Notes: a model not told the origin generated them from the sequence alone. Counted from the stretch's first letter, positions 28,429 to 40,029 are shown. The stretch is 64,000 nucleotides of DNA from Vreelandella jeotgali Hwa (GCF_000334215.1 NZ_AMQY01000025.1:1-64000); one strand, 5' to 3'. Made by a program: numbers and translations.

Positions 28429-28841
28429 TAGCGCGGCTCTCCGTCGCTTTCCGTGCCCGGCTCGTCGTCGTCGACGTGACGCTCGCGATCGCTTTCGACC
28501 GCTTCGTCAATCAGCGATGACAGCTGCTGACCGCGCACGATGCTTTCATCGTAATGAAAGCGCAGCTCCGGCACATGGCGCAGCTGCACCCGGCGGGCTA
28601 CCCGGGTGCGCAGAAAACCGCCGGCGTGCTTGAGCACCTGGAGATTTTCCCTGACCCGCTCGGGGTCCTGCTCACCCAGCAGGGTGAAATAGACGTCGGC
28701 GTAGCCCAGATCCCGGCTAACGCGCACGCCGCTCAGCGTGACCATGCCCAGACGCGGGTCTTTCACCTCGCGCTGGATGAGGACCGCCAGCTCCTGCTGG
28801 AGCTGGTCGGCGACCCGGTCTGTCCGCTTGAATTCGCGCAT
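28428..28841 (-). CDS. rbfA: Ribosome-binding factor A
   Basis: KH-like 30S maturation factor that aids late 16S rRNA processing, notably in the cold. The 137 residues start MREFKRTDRVADQLQQELAVLI and include VSRDLGYADVYFT and the hallmark RVARRVQLRHVPELRFHYDES. The acidic C-terminal tail (DRERHVDDDEPGTESDGEPR) is longer than in E. coli, in keeping with a halophile. It lies between infB and truB. Confidence 0.95.
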   Translation of the reverse strand: MREFKRTDRVADQLQQELAVLIQREVKDPRLGMVTLSGVRVSRDLGYADVYFTLLGEQDPERVRENLQVLKHAGGFLRTRVARRVQLRHVPELRFHYDESIVRGQQLSSLIDEAVESDRERHVDDDEPGTESDGEPR

Positions 28842-28858
28842 CCTGACTCCTGGCGACC

Positions 28859-31378
28859 CTAGAGGGTGCGCTCGATCCTGACCTGATCGAAGACCTCGAT
28901 CTTGTCGCCCACCTGGACGTCATCGTAGTTTTTCACGCCGATGCCGCACTCGATGCCGTTGCGCACTTCCTGGACGTCGTCCTTGAAGCGACGCAGCGAT
29001 TCCAGTTCACCTTCGTAGATCACCACGTTTTCGCGCAGCACGCGGATACGCTTGTGGCGGTGTACCGTGCCTTCGATGACCATACAGCCGGCGACCGAGC
29101 CGATCTTCGGCGCGCGGAAAACGTCGCGGACTTCGGCCACGCCGACGATTTCTTCCTTCCAGTCCGGCGCGAGCTTGCCGCTCATGGCCTGCTTGACCTC
29201 GTCGATCAGCTGATAGATGACGCTGTAGTAGCGCAGGTCCAGACCTTCGCGTTCGATGATATCGCGCGCGGCTACGTCGGCACGGACGTTGAAGCCGATC
29301 ACGATGGCCTCACTGGCCAGCGCGAGGTTGGCATCGGTACCGGTAATGCCGCCCACGCCGGAGGACACCACGGCGACCTCGACTTCCTCGGTGGAAAGCT
29401 CTTCCAGCGCGCTGCGGATGGCTTCCAGCGAGCCCTGAACGTCCGCCTTGAGAACCACGTTGACCTTGGCGGTCTCGTTTTTCTCCATCTGGCTGAACAT
29501 GTTCTCGAGCTTGGCTTTCTGCTGCCGCGCCAGGCGCACTTCACGGTATTTGCCCTGACGGAAGTTGGCCACTTCGCGCGCCTTCTTCTCGTCGGCGACC
29601 GCCATGAACTCATCGCCGGCTTCGGGCGTACCGTCCAGTCCCTGAATTTCCACGGGCATGGCCGGGCCGACGGTTTCCACCTGCTTGCCCAGCTCGTTGG
29701 TCAGGGCGCGTACGCGGCCATAGTGCAGGCCGGCGAGCACGATATCGCCCTTTTTCAGCGTACCGTTCTGTACCAGCACGGTGGCGACCGGACCGCGGCC
29801 CTTGTCCAGGCGCGATTCCACAACCACACCCTTGCCGGGGGCTTCGGGAACGGCCTTGAGCTCGAGCACTTCCGCGACCAGCTGGATGCCCTCGATGAGC
29901 GCATCGATGCCTTCGCCGCTTTTCGCCGAGACGTGGACGAACTGAGTATCGCCACCCCACTCTTCGGAGATAACGCCGTGCTGGGACAGCTCGTTTTTCA
30001 CCCGGTCGGGATCGGCAGAAGGCTTGTCGATCTTGTTGACCGCAACCACCATCGGCACTTCGGCCGCCTTCGAGTGCTCGATGGCCTCGATGGTCTGGGG
30101 CTTGACGCCGTCATCGGCGGCAACCACCAGAATAACCACGTCGGTCGCCTTGGCACCGCGGGCACGCATGGCGGTAAACGCCGCGTGGCCGGGGGTATCC
30201 AGGAAGGTTGCCCCGCCGTTATTGCCTTCAACGTGGTAGGCGCCGATATGCTGGGTAATCCCGCCAGCTTCGCCGGTAGCCACCTTGGCCTTGCGGATAT
30301 GGTCGAGCAGCGAGGTCTTGCCGTGGTCGACGTGGCCCATGACTGTGACAACCGGGGCGCGCGTGATTTCTTCACCCTCGTAGGACACGCTCTCGAGCAC
30401 TTCGGCTTCCAGGGCGTCATCCTTGACCAGCTTGGGCTTGTGGCCCATTTCCTCGACCACGATCACCGCGGTGTCCTGATCGATGGTCTGGTTGATGGTG
30501 ACCGCCGCGCCCATGGTGAACATGGCCTTGATCACTTCGTTGGCCTTGATCGACATCTTGTCGGCCAGCTCGGCCACGCTGATGGACTCGGGGATCGAGA
30601 CTTCACGCACGATGGGCTGCGTCGGCTTCTGGAAACCGTGCTTGCCACCGCTCTGACCGCCGCCGCGGCGGCTGCCCCCACGACGCTCGGCGCGCCGGGC
30701 CTTCTTGCCGCCCCGACGACGATCGTCGCGATCATTGCGGGAATCGTCGTCGCGGCGCCCTTTCTTCTTCGCGGCTTTCTTGTTGCCCGGCGCGTTGCGG
30801 CGATCCGGGCGGCCTTCCTTGGGCGGTGCCGGCGGCATGTTGTCGCCCGCACCGGCATTGTCGTCCAGCTCGGGGACCGGAATTTCCAGCTCGGTGGGAA
30901 CATCGGTGGGCTGGGCCTTTTCCTCGGCCAGCTTGCGCTCGGCTTCCTCCGCGGCGCGACGTGCGTCGGCGGCTTTCTGCTCTTCGGCTTCGCGCGCCTT
31001 GCGCTCGGCCTCGGCTTCGGCCATGTCACCGACCAGCTGACGCGGCCCCGTATGCGTGGGCTCCGGTGCGCTCGGCTTTTTCTCTTCGGCGCGCTTGACG
31101 TAGGTCTTTTTCTTGCGCACCTGGACGTCAATGCCCTTGCCCCGGTCGCCGGTCCTGATCCGGCTGCGGGTCTTGCGCGTCAGCGTAATGCGACTTTTGT
31201 TACCGTCATCGCCGCCGTGATTCTTTTTCAGCGAGTTGAGCAGTGTCTGCTTATCGCTTTCAGACACCGCATCGCTTTCCGAGGTATGCGAAAGCCCGGC
31301 GTCTTTCATTTGTTCCAGCAGGCGAGACGTATCGCGCCCCACCTTTGCTGCAAAATCTTTTACTGTCATGTCTGACAT
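28859..31378 (-). CDS. infB: Translation initiation factor IF-2
   Basis: GTPase that brings initiator fMet-tRNA to the 30S subunit. The 839 residues have an N-terminal IF2_N module ([16 protein letters not shown]), then a long charged Lys/Glu/Arg/Gly-rich linker to about residue 270, and a second IF2_N. The G domain has GHVDHGKT at 348-355, DTPGHAAF and NKID, followed by the C1 and C2 beta-barrels. GAGGAGG precedes ATG 31378. It sits between nusA and rbfA in the conserved operon; the initiator tRNA gene it serves is 2.4 kb upstream. Confidence 0.97.
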   Translation of the reverse strand: MSDMTVKDFAAKVGRDTSRLLEQMKDAGLSHTSESDAVSESDKQTLLNSLKKNHGGDDGNKSRITLTRKTRSRIRTGDRGKGIDVQVRKKKTYVKRAEEKKPSAPEPTHTGPRQLVGDMAEAEAERKAREAEEQKAADARRAAEEAERKLAEEKAQPTDVPTELEIPVPELDDNAGAGDNMPPAPPKEGRPDRRNAPGNKKAAKKKGRRDDDSRNDRDDRRRGGKKARRAERRGGSRRGGGQSGGKHGFQKPTQPIVREVSIPESISVAELADKMSIKANEVIKAMFTMGAAVTINQTIDQDTAVIVVEEMGHKPKLVKDDALEAEVLESVSYEGEEITRAPVVTVMGHVDHGKTSLLDHIRKAKVATGEAGGITQHIGAYHVEGNNGGATFLDTPGHAAFTAMRARGAKATDVVILVVAADDGVKPQTIEAIEHSKAAEVPMVVAVNKIDKPSADPDRVKNELSQHGVISEEWGGDTQFVHVSAKSGEGIDALIEGIQLVAEVLELKAVPEAPGKGVVVESRLDKGRGPVATVLVQNGTLKKGDIVLAGLHYGRVRALTNELGKQVETVGPAMPVEIQGLDGTPEAGDEFMAVADEKKAREVANFRQGKYREVRLARQQKAKLENMFSQMEKNETAKVNVVLKADVQGSLEAIRSALEELSTEEVEVAVVSSGVGGITGTDANLALASEAIVIGFNVRADVAARDIIEREGLDLRYYSVIYQLIDEVKQAMSGKLAPDWKEEIVGVAEVRDVFRAPKIGSVAGCMVIEGTVHRHKRIRVLRENVVIYEGELESLRRFKDDVQEVRNGIECGIGVKNYDDVQVGDKIEVFDQVRIERTL

Positions 31379-31405
31379 GATGACCCTCCTCAGCCCGTGA
31401 CCTGT

Positions 31406-32920
31406 TTACTGTGTGTTCGAATCGGATTCGGCTTCGTCTTCGAACCAGGGCGCACGGGCAGTCATGATCAATGCCGCTGCGCGCTCTTCGTCCAACTCTT
31501 CAATATCGACCAGATCGTCGACAGACTGCTCGGCAAGGTCTTCCATGGTGACAATGCTGCGGCTGGCCAGGGTAAAGGCCAGGTGACGCTCCATGCCATC
31601 CATCCCGAGCAGGTCGTCGGCAGGCTGGACGCCGTCCAGTGCTTCTTCCGAGGCAATCGCCAGCGTCAGCAGTTCGTCCTTGGCTCGTGCGCGTAGCGCG
31701 TTGATCTGTTCTTCATCGAACTCTTCGATTTCCTGCATTTCCTCCAGCGGCACGTAGGCCACTTCTTCCAGCGTGGTGAAACCTTCGTCCACCAGCAGCC
31801 GGGCAATGTCGTCCTCGACGTTGAGATGCTGCAGGAAAAACTCGATCAGGCTGTCCATTTCCTGATCCTGCTTGGCATCGGCTTCTTCCTCGGTCATCAC
31901 GTTGATGTGCCAGCGGGTAAGCTCGGATGCCAGACGGACGTTCTGTCCGCTGCGGCCGATGGCCTGCGCGAGGTTATCCTCGCTGACGGCCACGTCCATG
32001 GACACGGCGTCTTCATCCACCAGGATGGACACCACATCGGCCGGCGCCATGGCGTTGATGACCAGCTGGGCGGGGTTGTCGTCCCAGAGCACGATGTCGA
32101 CACGCTCGTTTTCCAGCTCGCTGGTTACCGCCTGAACCCGCGATCCGCGCATGCCCACGCAGGCGCCGACCGGATCAATACGCTGATCGTTGGTTTTCAC
32201 CGCGATCTTGGCCCGGGAACCGGGGTCCCGCGCCGCGCCCTTGATCTCGATCAGCTGCTCGGCGATTTCCGGCACCTCGATCTTGAACAGCTCGATAATC
32301 AGCTCGGGGCAGGTGCGCGACAGCTGCAGCTGTGCGCCCCGGGCTTCGGGATCCACCCTGACCAGCAGCGCGCGCACCCGCTCGTTCATGCGGTAGCGCT
32401 CGCCATAAATCATCTCGCTGCGCGGCAGAAACGCCTCGGCGTTGTCGCCCAGGTCAATAATCAGGCCCTCGCGCGTTGTACGCTTGACGATGCCCGCGAC
32501 CAGTTCGCCTTCGCGGTCGGTGTACTGGCGCACCACTTCGGCACGTTCGGCTTCGCGCACCTTCTGCACGATGACCTGCTTGGCGGTCTGCGCGGCAATG
32601 CGGCCGAACTCGGCGTTTTCGATTTGCTCCTCGACCACCTCACCCAGCGCCAAAGGCGGCGTACGCTGCTCGGCAATGCTCTGCTTGATTTCGTAGTCGG
32701 GGGTTTCAAACTCGTCGTCCTCGACCACCGTCCAGGTACGGAAGGTGTCGTAGTCGCCGCTGCTGCGATCAATGCGCACCTGCACGCTTGCCTCTTCACG
32801 CTCAAAGCGCTTGCGCGAAGCGCTGGCCAGTGCCGCTTCGACCGCTTCAAAGATCACATCGCGGGGGACGCCCTTTTCATTCGAGATCGCGTCAACGACC
32901 ATCAAGATTTCTTTACTCAT
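31406..32920 (-). CDS. nusA: Transcription termination/antitermination protein NusA
   Basis: RNA polymerase accessory factor for pausing, termination and rRNA antitermination. The 504 residues comprise an N-terminal RNAP-binding domain (1-130), S1 (about 135-200) and tandem KH domains with [14 protein letters not shown] and [13 protein letters not shown]. Two acidic C-terminal AR repeats follow (for example [20 protein letters not shown]), typical of gammaproteobacteria. It lies between rimP and infB with short spacers. The protein is strongly acidic, fitting a salt-adapted host. Confidence 0.97.
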   Translation of the reverse strand: MSKEILMVVDAISNEKGVPRDVIFEAVEAALASASRKRFEREEASVQVRIDRSSGDYDTFRTWTVVEDDEFETPDYEIKQSIAEQRTPPLALGEVVEEQIENAEFGRIAAQTAKQVIVQKVREAERAEVVRQYTDREGELVAGIVKRTTREGLIIDLGDNAEAFLPRSEMIYGERYRMNERVRALLVRVDPEARGAQLQLSRTCPELIIELFKIEVPEIAEQLIEIKGAARDPGSRAKIAVKTNDQRIDPVGACVGMRGSRVQAVTSELENERVDIVLWDDNPAQLVINAMAPADVVSILVDEDAVSMDVAVSEDNLAQAIGRSGQNVRLASELTRWHINVMTEEEADAKQDQEMDSLIEFFLQHLNVEDDIARLLVDEGFTTLEEVAYVPLEEMQEIEEFDEEQINALRARAKDELLTLAIASEEALDGVQPADDLLGMDGMERHLAFTLASRSIVTMEDLAEQSVDDLVDIEELDEERAAALIMTARAPWFEDEAESDSNTQ

Positions 32921-32987
32921 GCGTGTGCCTCGCCAAAACCTGTCCTTATATGTTCAAGCCGGCCAAGCGCCGGTTGCGTCCGCCCGG

Positions 32988-33449
32988 TCAGTTATCGAAC
33001 TGCGGTACGATATTCGCCTGATCAATACTCTCCACGGGGAAACAGTACTCTTCCCCGTCAAGCTGCAGCAGCACTTCGTCGCCCTCAACACCGGCCAACA
33101 GCCCTCGAAACTTGCGCTGCCCGTTGAACGGAGCACGCAGCTTGAGCGCGACCTGATGGCCCCGGAAACGGCTGAAGTGGTCGAGGGTATACAGCGGGCG
33201 TGCCATGCCCGGCGAGGAAACCTCCAGACGGTACGCCTCGTTAACCGGATCTTCAACGTCCAGCACGGCGCTGACCTGACGGCTGATATCAGCGCAGTCA
33301 TCCACGCCGACGCCGTTCTCGTGCTCGATATAGATAACCAGACGGGAATGCTTGCCCTGGGCAAGATAGCTGATCCCCCAGAGCTCAAAGCCCATGGCGG
33401 TAACGACGGGTTCAATCAGCGCATGCAGCGCAGCGTGTTTCGTGGCCAC
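32988..33449 (-). CDS. rimP: Ribosome maturation factor RimP
   Basis: Needed for maturation of the 30S subunit. The 153 residues start at GTG 33449, chosen because AGGAG stands eight bases upstream and the product then matches family length; the open frame reaches 33500 without a better site. Recognisable stretches are VVTAMGFELWGISYL, DDCADISRQVSAVLDVEDP and YRLEVSSPGMARPL. It is the first gene of the rimP-nusA-infB-rbfA-truB-rpsO-pnp run. The leader contains a palindrome at 33528-33543. Confidence 0.94.
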   Translation of the reverse strand: MATKHAALHALIEPVVTAMGFELWGISYLAQGKHSRLVIYIEHENGVGVDDCADISRQVSAVLDVEDPVNEAYRLEVSSPGMARPLYTLDHFSRFRGHQVALKLRAPFNGQRKFRGLLAGVEGDEVLLQLDGEEYCFPVESIDQANIVPQFDN

Positions 33450-33739
33450 AGACAAAGCTCCTATAGCCGTTGCATCAGGCACCTGGCCGGGAGTTGCCAA
33501 TAAAGCCAGGGGCTGACAGGCATTGATCGGAAGCGCGCTTCCGGCAATCCGGTAGAGATCCGCTCATGAAACCGTCTATCAACCGGCCGGCCAGGATCAT
33601 TCGGCCGATAGTCACAGCGAACAGCGTGGTGTTGACGTTAGCGGCCACCGCTGGCGGCCGGGCATGGTGGCGTTTGCCATCGCGGCGAGGCCGCCGGCGC
33701 CTGGCCTGGAGCCGGGCGATTCGTGACAGGGCTGCTAAC

Positions 33740-33769
33740 AAAAAGCCCCTTCACTGGAAGGGGCTTTTT
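33740..33769 (-). terminator. Terminator after the tRNA genes
   Basis: A perfect 13-bp stem (33740-33752 with 33757-33769, loop ACTG) ends in TTTTT on the minus strand. It separates tRNA-fMet from the rimP operon, so rimP probably has its own promoter in 33450-33739. Confidence 0.85.
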
Positions 33770-33814
33770 GCAAGAAAACCTGTAGTACCATCCACAACGC
33801 TTTGCGCTTGGAAA

Positions 33815-33891
<77 letters not shown>

Positions 33892-34035
33892 TCAATGAGA
33901 CAGCGATAATAAGCGTCAACCACGACTGCGTCAAGCTGCTTTCGCGTCTCGCACGTCTGAACGTGCCTGCATCAGTGCTGCCTGCTGCTGGCCATTGAAA
34001 GAAGGATCCGAGCGATAAGCTCCAACGCTTTTCAA

Positions 34036-34122
34036 TGGTGCCGAAGGCGGGACTTGAACCCGCACGACCGTGAGGCCACTACCCCCTCAAGATAGCGTGT
34101 CTACCAATTCCACCACTTCGGC
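34036..34122 (-). tRNA. tRNA-Leu (GAG)
   Basis: An 87-nt class II tRNA with encoded CCA. The acceptor is GCCGAAG/CTTCGGC with discriminator A. The anticodon loop TTGAGGG gives anticodon GAG, and the long variable arm and TTCAAGTCC T-loop are typical. It matches E. coli leuU in sequence and location (between secG and metY). Confidence 0.94.
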
Positions 34123-34167
34123 AACAGGGGAAATACCGGAAAAGCGCATCAGTCGCTCAATGACCGA

Positions 34168-34572
34168 CTAGTCGCCGCTCTCCTCCAGCACTGGCGCCGT
34201 ATTATCCACATCCTTGTCGGCTTCGTCAAGCGCTTTTGCCGACCCGTCCGGCGATTGTCCGTCTGCCTGCTGCGCATCGCCCGGATTATCCTGCTGCTCG
34301 ACCAGCTTTGAATCGGGAATGCCGGCATCCGGCGCGTCGCCGGCCTGGCTTGCGATGTACGCCAGCGTTAGCGACGTGGCGAAAAAGCAGGCAGCCAGCA
34401 CGCCGGTAAAACGTGCCAGGAAGTTGCCGCTGCCCTGGGCGCCGAACACGGTTTGCGACGCGCCGCCGCCAAAGGAGGCACCGGCATCGGCTCCCTTGCC
34501 CTGCTGAAGCAGGATCAGGGCGACCAGAGCGATCGCCAGCACCACGTGGATCATGAGTATTACAGCTTGCAT
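34168..34572 (-). CDS. secG: Preprotein translocase subunit SecG
   Basis: Accessory subunit of the SecYEG channel in the inner membrane. The 134 residues have two helices (about 2-22 and 50-72) joined by the conserved loop [24 protein letters not shown]. The hydrophilic C-terminal tail is long and acidic ([10 protein letters not shown] onward). ATG 34572 (MQAVILMIH) is the family start; the open frame continues upstream to 34629 without homology. It follows tpiA by four bases and precedes tRNA-Leu, so the tRNAs may share its transcript. Confidence 0.94.
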   Translation of the reverse strand: MQAVILMIHVVLAIALVALILLQQGKGADAGASFGGGASQTVFGAQGSGNFLARFTGVLAACFFATSLTLAYIASQAGDAPDAGIPDSKLVEQQDNPGDAQQADGQSPDGSAKALDEADKDVDNTAPVLEESGD

Positions 34573-34576
34573 GGGG

Positions 34577-35323
34577 TTATCCTGCTGATTGACATATAGC
34601 GAAAAATTCGTCGACCTGGAGCGATGCACCGCCGATCAGACCGCCGTCGATATCCGGCCGGGCCAGCAACTCGGCAGCGTTGCCGGCTTTCATGCTGCCG
34701 CCGTACAGCAACCGCAGCCCGGCCGCCAGGTCGCTGTTCAGCGCCTCCAGCCAACCACGGATCGCCCCCATGGCCGCCTGCGCCTCATCGGGGGTTGCCG
34801 TCAGTCCGGTACCAATAGCCCATACCGGCTCATAGGCAATCACCAGCCGTTCACGCCGTGCCGGCTCGAGCGGTTCCAGTACCGCGGCCACCTGCCGCAG
34901 TATCACCTCCCGGGTGGCGCCGGCGTTGCGCTGTTCGAGGGTTTCACCCACGCACAGCACCGGCACCAGATCGGCATCCAGCGCGGCGCATGCCTGCCGG
35001 TACACCTGCTCATCGGTTTCGCCCTGTTGCCGGCGCTCGGAGTGCCCGACCAGTACATGGGTAACGCCAAATTCAGCCAGCATCGATGCGCTGACCTCGC
35101 CGGTGTGGGCGCCGGCAGGCTCGGGGTTCAACGTCTGGGCGCCCGCCGCCAGCGGCGTACCGGCAAAGGCGCGCTGCGCTTCGGCCAGATAGGGAAACGG
35201 CGGCATTACCACCACTTCCAACGTGCCGGGCAGCCGAGCACCGGCAAACGCCTCGCCGAACGCGCGAATCTTCTCGGCAGAGCCGTTCATCTTCCAGTTA
35301 CCGGCGATTAATGGCGTACGCAT
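34577..35323 (-). CDS. tpiA: Triosephosphate isomerase
   Basis: Interconverts dihydroxyacetone phosphate and glyceraldehyde 3-phosphate. The 248-residue TIM barrel has catalytic Lys in GNWKMNGS, His in VGHSERRQ, and Glu in the signature [11 protein letters not shown]. The phosphate loop [15 protein letters not shown] is also present. It lies between glmM and secG, an order shared with Pseudomonas. The normal length and all catalytic residues are present. Confidence 0.97.
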   Translation of the reverse strand: MRTPLIAGNWKMNGSAEKIRAFGEAFAGARLPGTLEVVVMPPFPYLAEAQRAFAGTPLAAGAQTLNPEPAGAHTGEVSASMLAEFGVTHVLVGHSERRQQGETDEQVYRQACAALDADLVPVLCVGETLEQRNAGATREVILRQVAAVLEPLEPARRERLVIAYEPVWAIGTGLTATPDEAQAAMGAIRGWLEALNSDLAAGLRLLYGGSMKAGNAAELLARPDIDGGLIGGASLQVDEFFAICQSAG

Positions 35324-35397
35324 CGAGGCTCCTTTTCAAGAATGCGCAAAATGGTATAGGAGCGGCCGGGGCAAGACAACCGCTACCCGTCAGGCCG

Positions 35398-36747
35398 TCA
35401 CGCCAGCAGCGTCTGCACCTGCCGGGCCAGTTCGCCGGCCAGCGCATCGACATCCAGGTGCGCGCGGCCTTCTACCATGACCCGAATCAGCGGCTCGGTC
35501 CCCGAGGGGCGGAGCAGTACCCGGCCTTCTTCTCCCAGCCGGGTTTCGATATCGGCCACGGCTCGCTCGACCTCGGGGGTTTCCAACACCGAGCGGGCCC
35601 GGGTGCCGGCCGGCAGACGCACGTTGACCAGCGCCTGGGGAACCTTTTCCAGGGTCGCCAACAGCGCCGGAAGCGTTGCCTTTTCGCGCACCATGATGGC
35701 CACAACCTGAAGCGCCGAGACGATACCGTCACCGGTGGTCTGGGCGTGGGCACAGACCACATGCCCCGAGGGCTCGCCGCCCAGCGACCAGCCGTTCGCC
35801 GCCATGCGCTCCATAACAAAGCGGTCGCCGACCCGGGCGCGCTCGAAAGGTATGCCCAGTTTTTCCAGCGCCATGGCCAGCCCGAAGTTGCTCATCAGCG
35901 TACCCACGACGCCGCCGTTGAGCACGCCATGCTGCTTGCGGTCCCGGGCTATCAGGTAAAGCATGTCATCGCCGTCGACTTCGTGGCCGCCGGAATCCAC
36001 CAGCAGCACCCGGTCGCCGTCGCCGTCAAAGGCTATGCCCAGATCCGCCCCGCGATGAATCACCGCCGCACGCAGCGATGCGGTATGCGTGGAACCCACA
36101 TCGCGGTTGATGTTCACGCCGTCGGGCTCGGCGCCGATCACGCTGACGTCGGCACCGAGCTCGCGGAAAACATTGGGCGCAATGTGGTAGGTGGCGCCGT
36201 GGGCGCAGTCGAGCACAATGCTCAGCCCGTGCAGACTCAGGCGTTCGGGCAGAGTCGATTTGCAGAACTCGACGTAGCGCCCCGGGGCATCGTGAACGCG
36301 CATGGCCTTGCCCAGCGCTGCCGCATCGGCGGTGGTCAGCGGCTCCTCGAGCATGGCTTCAATACGCTCTTCGACGTTGTCGGGCAGCTTGGTGCCGTCG
36401 GCCGAGAAAAACTTGATGCCGTTGTCGTCAAACGGGTTGTGCGAGGCGGAAATCACCACGCCGGCCTCGGCGCGAAACGTCCGGGTCAGGTAGGCAATGC
36501 CCGGCGTGGGCATCGGCCCCAGCAGCGCAACATCCACGCCGGCCGCCGAAAAGCCGGCTTCCAGCGCCGACTCGAACATATAGCCCGAGATTCGCGTGTC
36601 CTTGCCGATCAGTACCCGGGCGCGGCTGTCGTCGCGGCGCAGCACCTGGCCGGCGGCCCAGCCCAGCTTGAGCATGAAGTCAGCGGTAATCGGGTAGTCG
36701 CCGACGGTACCGCGAATGCCATCGGTGCCGAAATAGCGCCTTGTCAT
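35398..36747 (-). CDS. glmM: Phosphoglucosamine mutase
   Basis: Converts glucosamine-6-phosphate to glucosamine-1-phosphate for UDP-GlcNAc, peptidoglycan and lipopolysaccharide. The 449 residues have the phosphoserine Ser102 in [14 protein letters not shown], the metal loop [11 protein letters not shown], the sugar-binding GGEPSGHV, and a C-terminal phosphate loop [15 protein letters not shown]. It overlaps folP by four bases, as in the conserved ftsH-folP-glmM arrangement. Confidence 0.97.
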   Translation of the reverse strand: MTRRYFGTDGIRGTVGDYPITADFMLKLGWAAGQVLRRDDSRARVLIGKDTRISGYMFESALEAGFSAAGVDVALLGPMPTPGIAYLTRTFRAEAGVVISASHNPFDDNGIKFFSADGTKLPDNVEERIEAMLEEPLTTADAAALGKAMRVHDAPGRYVEFCKSTLPERLSLHGLSIVLDCAHGATYHIAPNVFRELGADVSVIGAEPDGVNINRDVGSTHTASLRAAVIHRGADLGIAFDGDGDRVLLVDSGGHEVDGDDMLYLIARDRKQHGVLNGGVVGTLMSNFGLAMALEKLGIPFERARVGDRFVMERMAANGWSLGGEPSGHVVCAHAQTTGDGIVSALQVVAIMVREKATLPALLATLEKVPQALVNVRLPAGTRARSVLETPEVERAVADIETRLGEEGRVLLRPSGTEPLIRVMVEGRAHLDVDALAGELARQVQTLLA

Positions 36748-37643
36748 GCCGTTGCCTCCGCGGTGTCGGCAGTGGGGCCTTCGTTGAGGACGGCGCGGGT
36801 CATGTTGACGGCATCGACCGTTTCGGCCACGTCGTGCACGCGGAGTATGCGCGCACCGCGTTCAACCGCCAGCGTCGAGAGCGCCAGACCGCCGGGCAGG
36901 CGCTGGTCGACCGGGCGGTCCAGCGCCTTGCCGATCATGCTCTTGCGCGACATGCCTACCAGCAGCGGCAATCCCAGCTCGCCAAGCGTCGGCAACCGGT
37001 TGAGCAGGCGCAGGTTGTGTTCCAGCGTCTTGCCAAAGCCAAACCCGGGGTCCAGCAACAGCCGCTCGCGTGCGATGCCCGCGCCTTCGCAGGCGGCGAC
37101 CCGCTCGAGCAGAAACTCGCTGACGGCCTTCTCCACCGGCTGATCGTAATGCGGCGCCTGCTGCATGGTCTGCGGCTCGCCCTGACGATGCATCAGGCAG
37201 ATCGGCAGCCCGCTGTCCACAGCGGCATCCAGCGCGCCGTCGCGCTCCAGGGCACGCACATCATTGATCATGCCCGCGCCCAGCGAGCCGGCTTCACGAA
37301 TCACGGCCGCACTGCTGGTGTCGACCGAGACCAGCGCATCCAGCTCCCGGGACAGCGCTTCCACTACCAGCGCCACGCGGTCCAGCTCCTGCTGCGCGGA
37401 GATCGGCTCGGCGCCGGGCCGGGTGGATTCACCGCCCACGTCGATAATCGCGGCGCCGTCGGCGAGCATACGCTCGGCCTGGCGCAGCGCAGCGTCCAGC
37501 GCCGCATAGCGGCCGCCGTCGGAAAAAGAGTCGGGCGTGACGTTGAGCACCCCCATCACCCGGGGAGCGGACAGGTCCAGCGAGTGGCGTCCGCAGCGTA
37601 GCGGCGGCGTCTCGCCGGAAGCGGCAGGAGAAACGTGTGACAT
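36744..37643 (-). CDS. folP: Dihydropteroate synthase
   Basis: Joins 6-hydroxymethyl-dihydropterin pyrophosphate (product of FolK) with p-aminobenzoate; target of sulfonamides. The 299 residues have the signatures [16 protein letters not shown] and [17 protein letters not shown], followed by SVDTSSAAV and [12 protein letters not shown]. It is slightly longer than E. coli FolP because of an N-terminal extension of about 15 residues. The four-base overlap with glmM indicates coupling. Upstream, a 181-bp spacer to ftsH holds a tandem repeat and the ftsH terminator. Confidence 0.96.
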   Translation of the reverse strand: MSHVSPAASGETPPLRCGRHSLDLSAPRVMGVLNVTPDSFSDGGRYAALDAALRQAERMLADGAAIIDVGGESTRPGAEPISAQQELDRVALVVEALSRELDALVSVDTSSAAVIREAGSLGAGMINDVRALERDGALDAAVDSGLPICLMHRQGEPQTMQQAPHYDQPVEKAVSEFLLERVAACEGAGIARERLLLDPGFGFGKTLEHNLRLLNRLPTLGELGLPLLVGMSRKSMIGKALDRPVDQRLPGGLALSTLAVERGARILRVHDVAETVDAVNMTRAVLNEGPTADTAEATA

Positions 37644-37680
37644 GAGAAAGCTCGATCAGCAGCAGGGAAAAATACCCGAA

Positions 37681-37740
37681 AGGGCCATCAGGAAAGGTGC
37701 CACCAGGGAAAGTGCCATCAGGAAAAGCACCAGCGGAACA
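37681..37740. repeat. 15-bp tandem repeat, folP-ftsH spacer
   Basis: Four exact-length units: AGGGCCATCAGGAAA (37681), GGTGCCACCAGGGAA (37696), AGTGCCATCAGGAAA (37711) and AGCACCAGCGGAACA (37726). The first three are very similar. They lie upstream of folP on its transcript side. Confidence 0.85.
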
Positions 37741-37777
37741 GGATAGCGAGGCATGACAACAAGGGACCGGGAGCGGC

Positions 37778-37803
37778 AAAAAAGGCGCCCTTTTCGGGGC
37801 GCC
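37778..37803 (-). terminator. Rho-independent terminator of ftsH
   Basis: A 7-bp stem (GGCGCCC 37784-37790 with GGGCGCC 37797-37803) with a six-base loop is followed by TTTTTT on the minus strand, 22 bp after the ftsH stop. Confidence 0.85.
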
Positions 37804-37824
37804 CTGTGCATACAACCGCGCGGA

Positions 37825-39813
37825 TCAGGAGCCCGCCGGGCCACCCAGCGGATCCGACGGCCGCCGCCGGGGCGTATCGTCATCCCCGTCGCCGTCCTCC
37901 GCCGGCGTGTCGTCGGCCGGGCGCGACGCCGGCGTCCGGTTGTCGACGGGCGTACCGCCATCGGAGCCGCCGCTGTCATCCCAGCCGGCAGGCGGACGCG
38001 GATCCTGGCCGCCCATGATGTCCTTGAGCTGATGGGCATCGATGGTTTCGTACTTCATCAGCGCTTCGGCCATGGTATCCAGCTTGTCGCGGCTGTCTTC
38101 CAGAATCCGGTAGGCCTGGTCGTAGCAGCCGTCGATGATCTTGCGCACTTCCTTGTCCAGGCGCGTGGTAGTGTCGCCCGACTTGAGCATGCCGCCGCCC
38201 TGGCCGCCGCCCATGAACTGATGGGACTCATCCTCATCGTACATGATCGGGCCCATTTCCTCGGACAGCCCCCACTTGGCCACCATGTTGTGCGCCAGCT
38301 CTGTAGCGCGCTTGATGTCGTTGGAGGCGCCGGTGGTCACCCCGTTGGGCCCCAGCGTCATCTCCTCGGCAATGCGGCCGCCGAACAGCGAGCAGATCTG
38401 GCTGATGATCTGCTGACGCGAGAAGCTATAGCGGTCCTCATCCGGCAGGAACATGGTCACGCCCAGCGCCCGACCGCGCGGGATGATGGTGACCTTGTAG
38501 ACCGGATCGTGCTCGGGCATGGTCAGCCCGATGATCGCGTGGCCGGACTCGTGGTAGGCGGTGTTGAGCTTTTCCTTGTCGGTCATGACCATGGACTTGC
38601 GCTCGGAGCCCATCATGATCTTGTCCTTGGCTTCCTCGAGCTCGTCCATGCCCACCAGCCGCTTGTCGCCGCGGGCGGCAAACAGCGCTGCCTCGTTGAC
38701 CAGGTTGGCCAGATCGGCGCCGGAGAAGCCGGGAGTCCCCCGAGCAATCAGGCGCGCCTTGACGTCGTCGGCCAGCGGCACCTTGCGCAGGTGAACACCC
38801 AGGATATGCTCGCGGCCACGAATGTCCGGCAGCCCTACCGTGACCTGGCGGTCAAAGCGGCCCGGGCGCAGCAGCGCCGGGTCGAGCACGTCGGGACGGT
38901 TGGTCGCGGCAATGACGATCACGCCCTCGTTGGACTCGAAGCCGTCCATTTCCACCAGCAGCTGGTTGAGCGTCTGTTCGCGCTCATCGTTGCCGCCGCC
39001 CATGCCGGCACCGCGCGAACGGCCCACGGCATCAATCTCGTCGATGAAGATAATGCACGGCGACTGCTTCTTGGCCTGCTCAAACATGTCGCGCACGCGG
39101 GAGGCGCCCACGCCGACGAACATCTCGACGAAATCCGAGCCGGAAATCGTGAAGAACGGCACCTTGGCCTCGCCGGCAATGGACTTGGCCAGCAGAGTTT
39201 TACCCGTACCCGGCGGGCCTACCATGAGCACGCCGCGGGGAATGGTGCCGCCCAGACGCTCGAACTTGCCCGGGTCGCTGAGAAAGTCGACCAGTTCCTC
39301 GACCTCTTCCTTGGCTTCGTCGCAGCCGGCCACGTCCGCAAAGGTGGTCTTGATCTGCTCGTTGGACAGCAGCTTGGCCTTGGACTTGCCGAAGCTCATC
39401 GGGCCGCCCTTGCTGCCGCCACCGGCGCCGCCCTGCATCTGGCGCATGAAAAATATGAAAATACCCAGTATCAGCAGGATCGGGAAGCTGGCGATCAGCA
39501 GCCGCGACCAGATGCTCTGCTGCTCGGGCTCCTTGCCGACCACAGTGACATCGTTGGCCAGCAGGTCATCCATCATCTTGGGATCCTGCGCGGCCGGCCG
39601 CACGGTCTGAAACCGCGAGCCGTCGGAGCGCTCGCCCTCGATGGTATAGCCATCAATGGTCACGCTGCGTATCTGCTGATTTTGCACCTGCTCCACGAAC
39701 TGCGAATAGTTCATGGACTGGGGTGAGCTTTCTGTACTGAAGTTGTTGAACACGGTCAGCAGTACGGCCGCGATGACCAACCACAGAACCAGGTTCTTTG
39801 CCATATCGTTCAA
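37825..39813 (-). CDS. ftsH: ATP-dependent zinc metalloprotease FtsH
   Basis: Membrane-anchored AAA+ protease for quality control and regulated turnover (for example LpxC and sigma-32 in E. coli). The 662 residues have two transmembrane helices (about 7-24 and 107-126) around a periplasmic domain, the AAA domain with Walker A GPPGTGKT (199-206), an SRH, and the zinc motif His421-Glu-Ser-Gly-His425. The Asp/Pro-rich tail is long and acidic. TTG 39813 is supported by GAGGG seven bases upstream; the next ATG, three codons on, has no such site. It lies downstream of rlmE, as in E. coli. Confidence 0.96.
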   Translation of the reverse strand: MNDMAKNLVLWLVIAAVLLTVFNNFSTESSPQSMNYSQFVEQVQNQQIRSVTIDGYTIEGERSDGSRFQTVRPAAQDPKMMDDLLANDVTVVGKEPEQQSIWSRLLIASFPILLILGIFIFFMRQMQGGAGGGSKGGPMSFGKSKAKLLSNEQIKTTFADVAGCDEAKEEVEELVDFLSDPGKFERLGGTIPRGVLMVGPPGTGKTLLAKSIAGEAKVPFFTISGSDFVEMFVGVGASRVRDMFEQAKKQSPCIIFIDEIDAVGRSRGAGMGGGNDEREQTLNQLLVEMDGFESNEGVIVIAATNRPDVLDPALLRPGRFDRQVTVGLPDIRGREHILGVHLRKVPLADDVKARLIARGTPGFSGADLANLVNEAALFAARGDKRLVGMDELEEAKDKIMMGSERKSMVMTDKEKLNTAYHESGHAIIGLTMPEHDPVYKVTIIPRGRALGVTMFLPDEDRYSFSRQQIISQICSLFGGRIAEEMTLGPNGVTTGASNDIKRATELAHNMVAKWGLSEEMGPIMYDEDESHQFMGGGQGGGMLKSGDTTTRLDKEVRKIIDGCYDQAYRILEDSRDKLDTMAEALMKYETIDAHQLKDIMGGQDPRPPAGWDDSGGSDGGTPVDNRTPASRPADDTPAEDGDGDDDTPRRRPSDPLGGPAGS

Positions 39814-39945
39814 GAGGCTACCCTCATTACAAGAATCCGTCAGTTAACGCTGATACACGGACAATGGATCCGCTTCATGCGTTCATTGAATGTTGATACG
39901 CGCTGACTGCCCGAGAGCGTCGACGGCGCACCGGCCTTTATCGCC

Positions 39946-39984
39946 GGGCAAAATGTACAGAGGCCACTGTGGCATATTTTGCCC
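39946..39984. repeat. Long inverted repeat in the rlmE-ftsH spacer
   Basis: GGGCAAAAT (39946-39954) pairs perfectly with ATTTTGCCC (39976-39984). An inner ACAG/CTGT pair sits in the loop, and GCC/GGC extends the stem beyond a two-base bulge. No T-run follows on either strand, so it is not a simple terminator. Confidence 0.6.
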
Positions 39985-40029
39985 CCGGCTGTCCGGCCAT
40001 TGCGATGATAAATCCTGGCTATACCAGCC

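Noticed and set aside
33450..33500. Extended start of rimP
   Set aside because: GTG 33449 has AGGAG at ideal spacing and gives normal family length.
33913..33958. Another 15-bp repeat between the two tRNA genes
   Set aside because: GCGTC recurs three times at 15-16-bp spacing, but the rest of the units do not match well enough to call.
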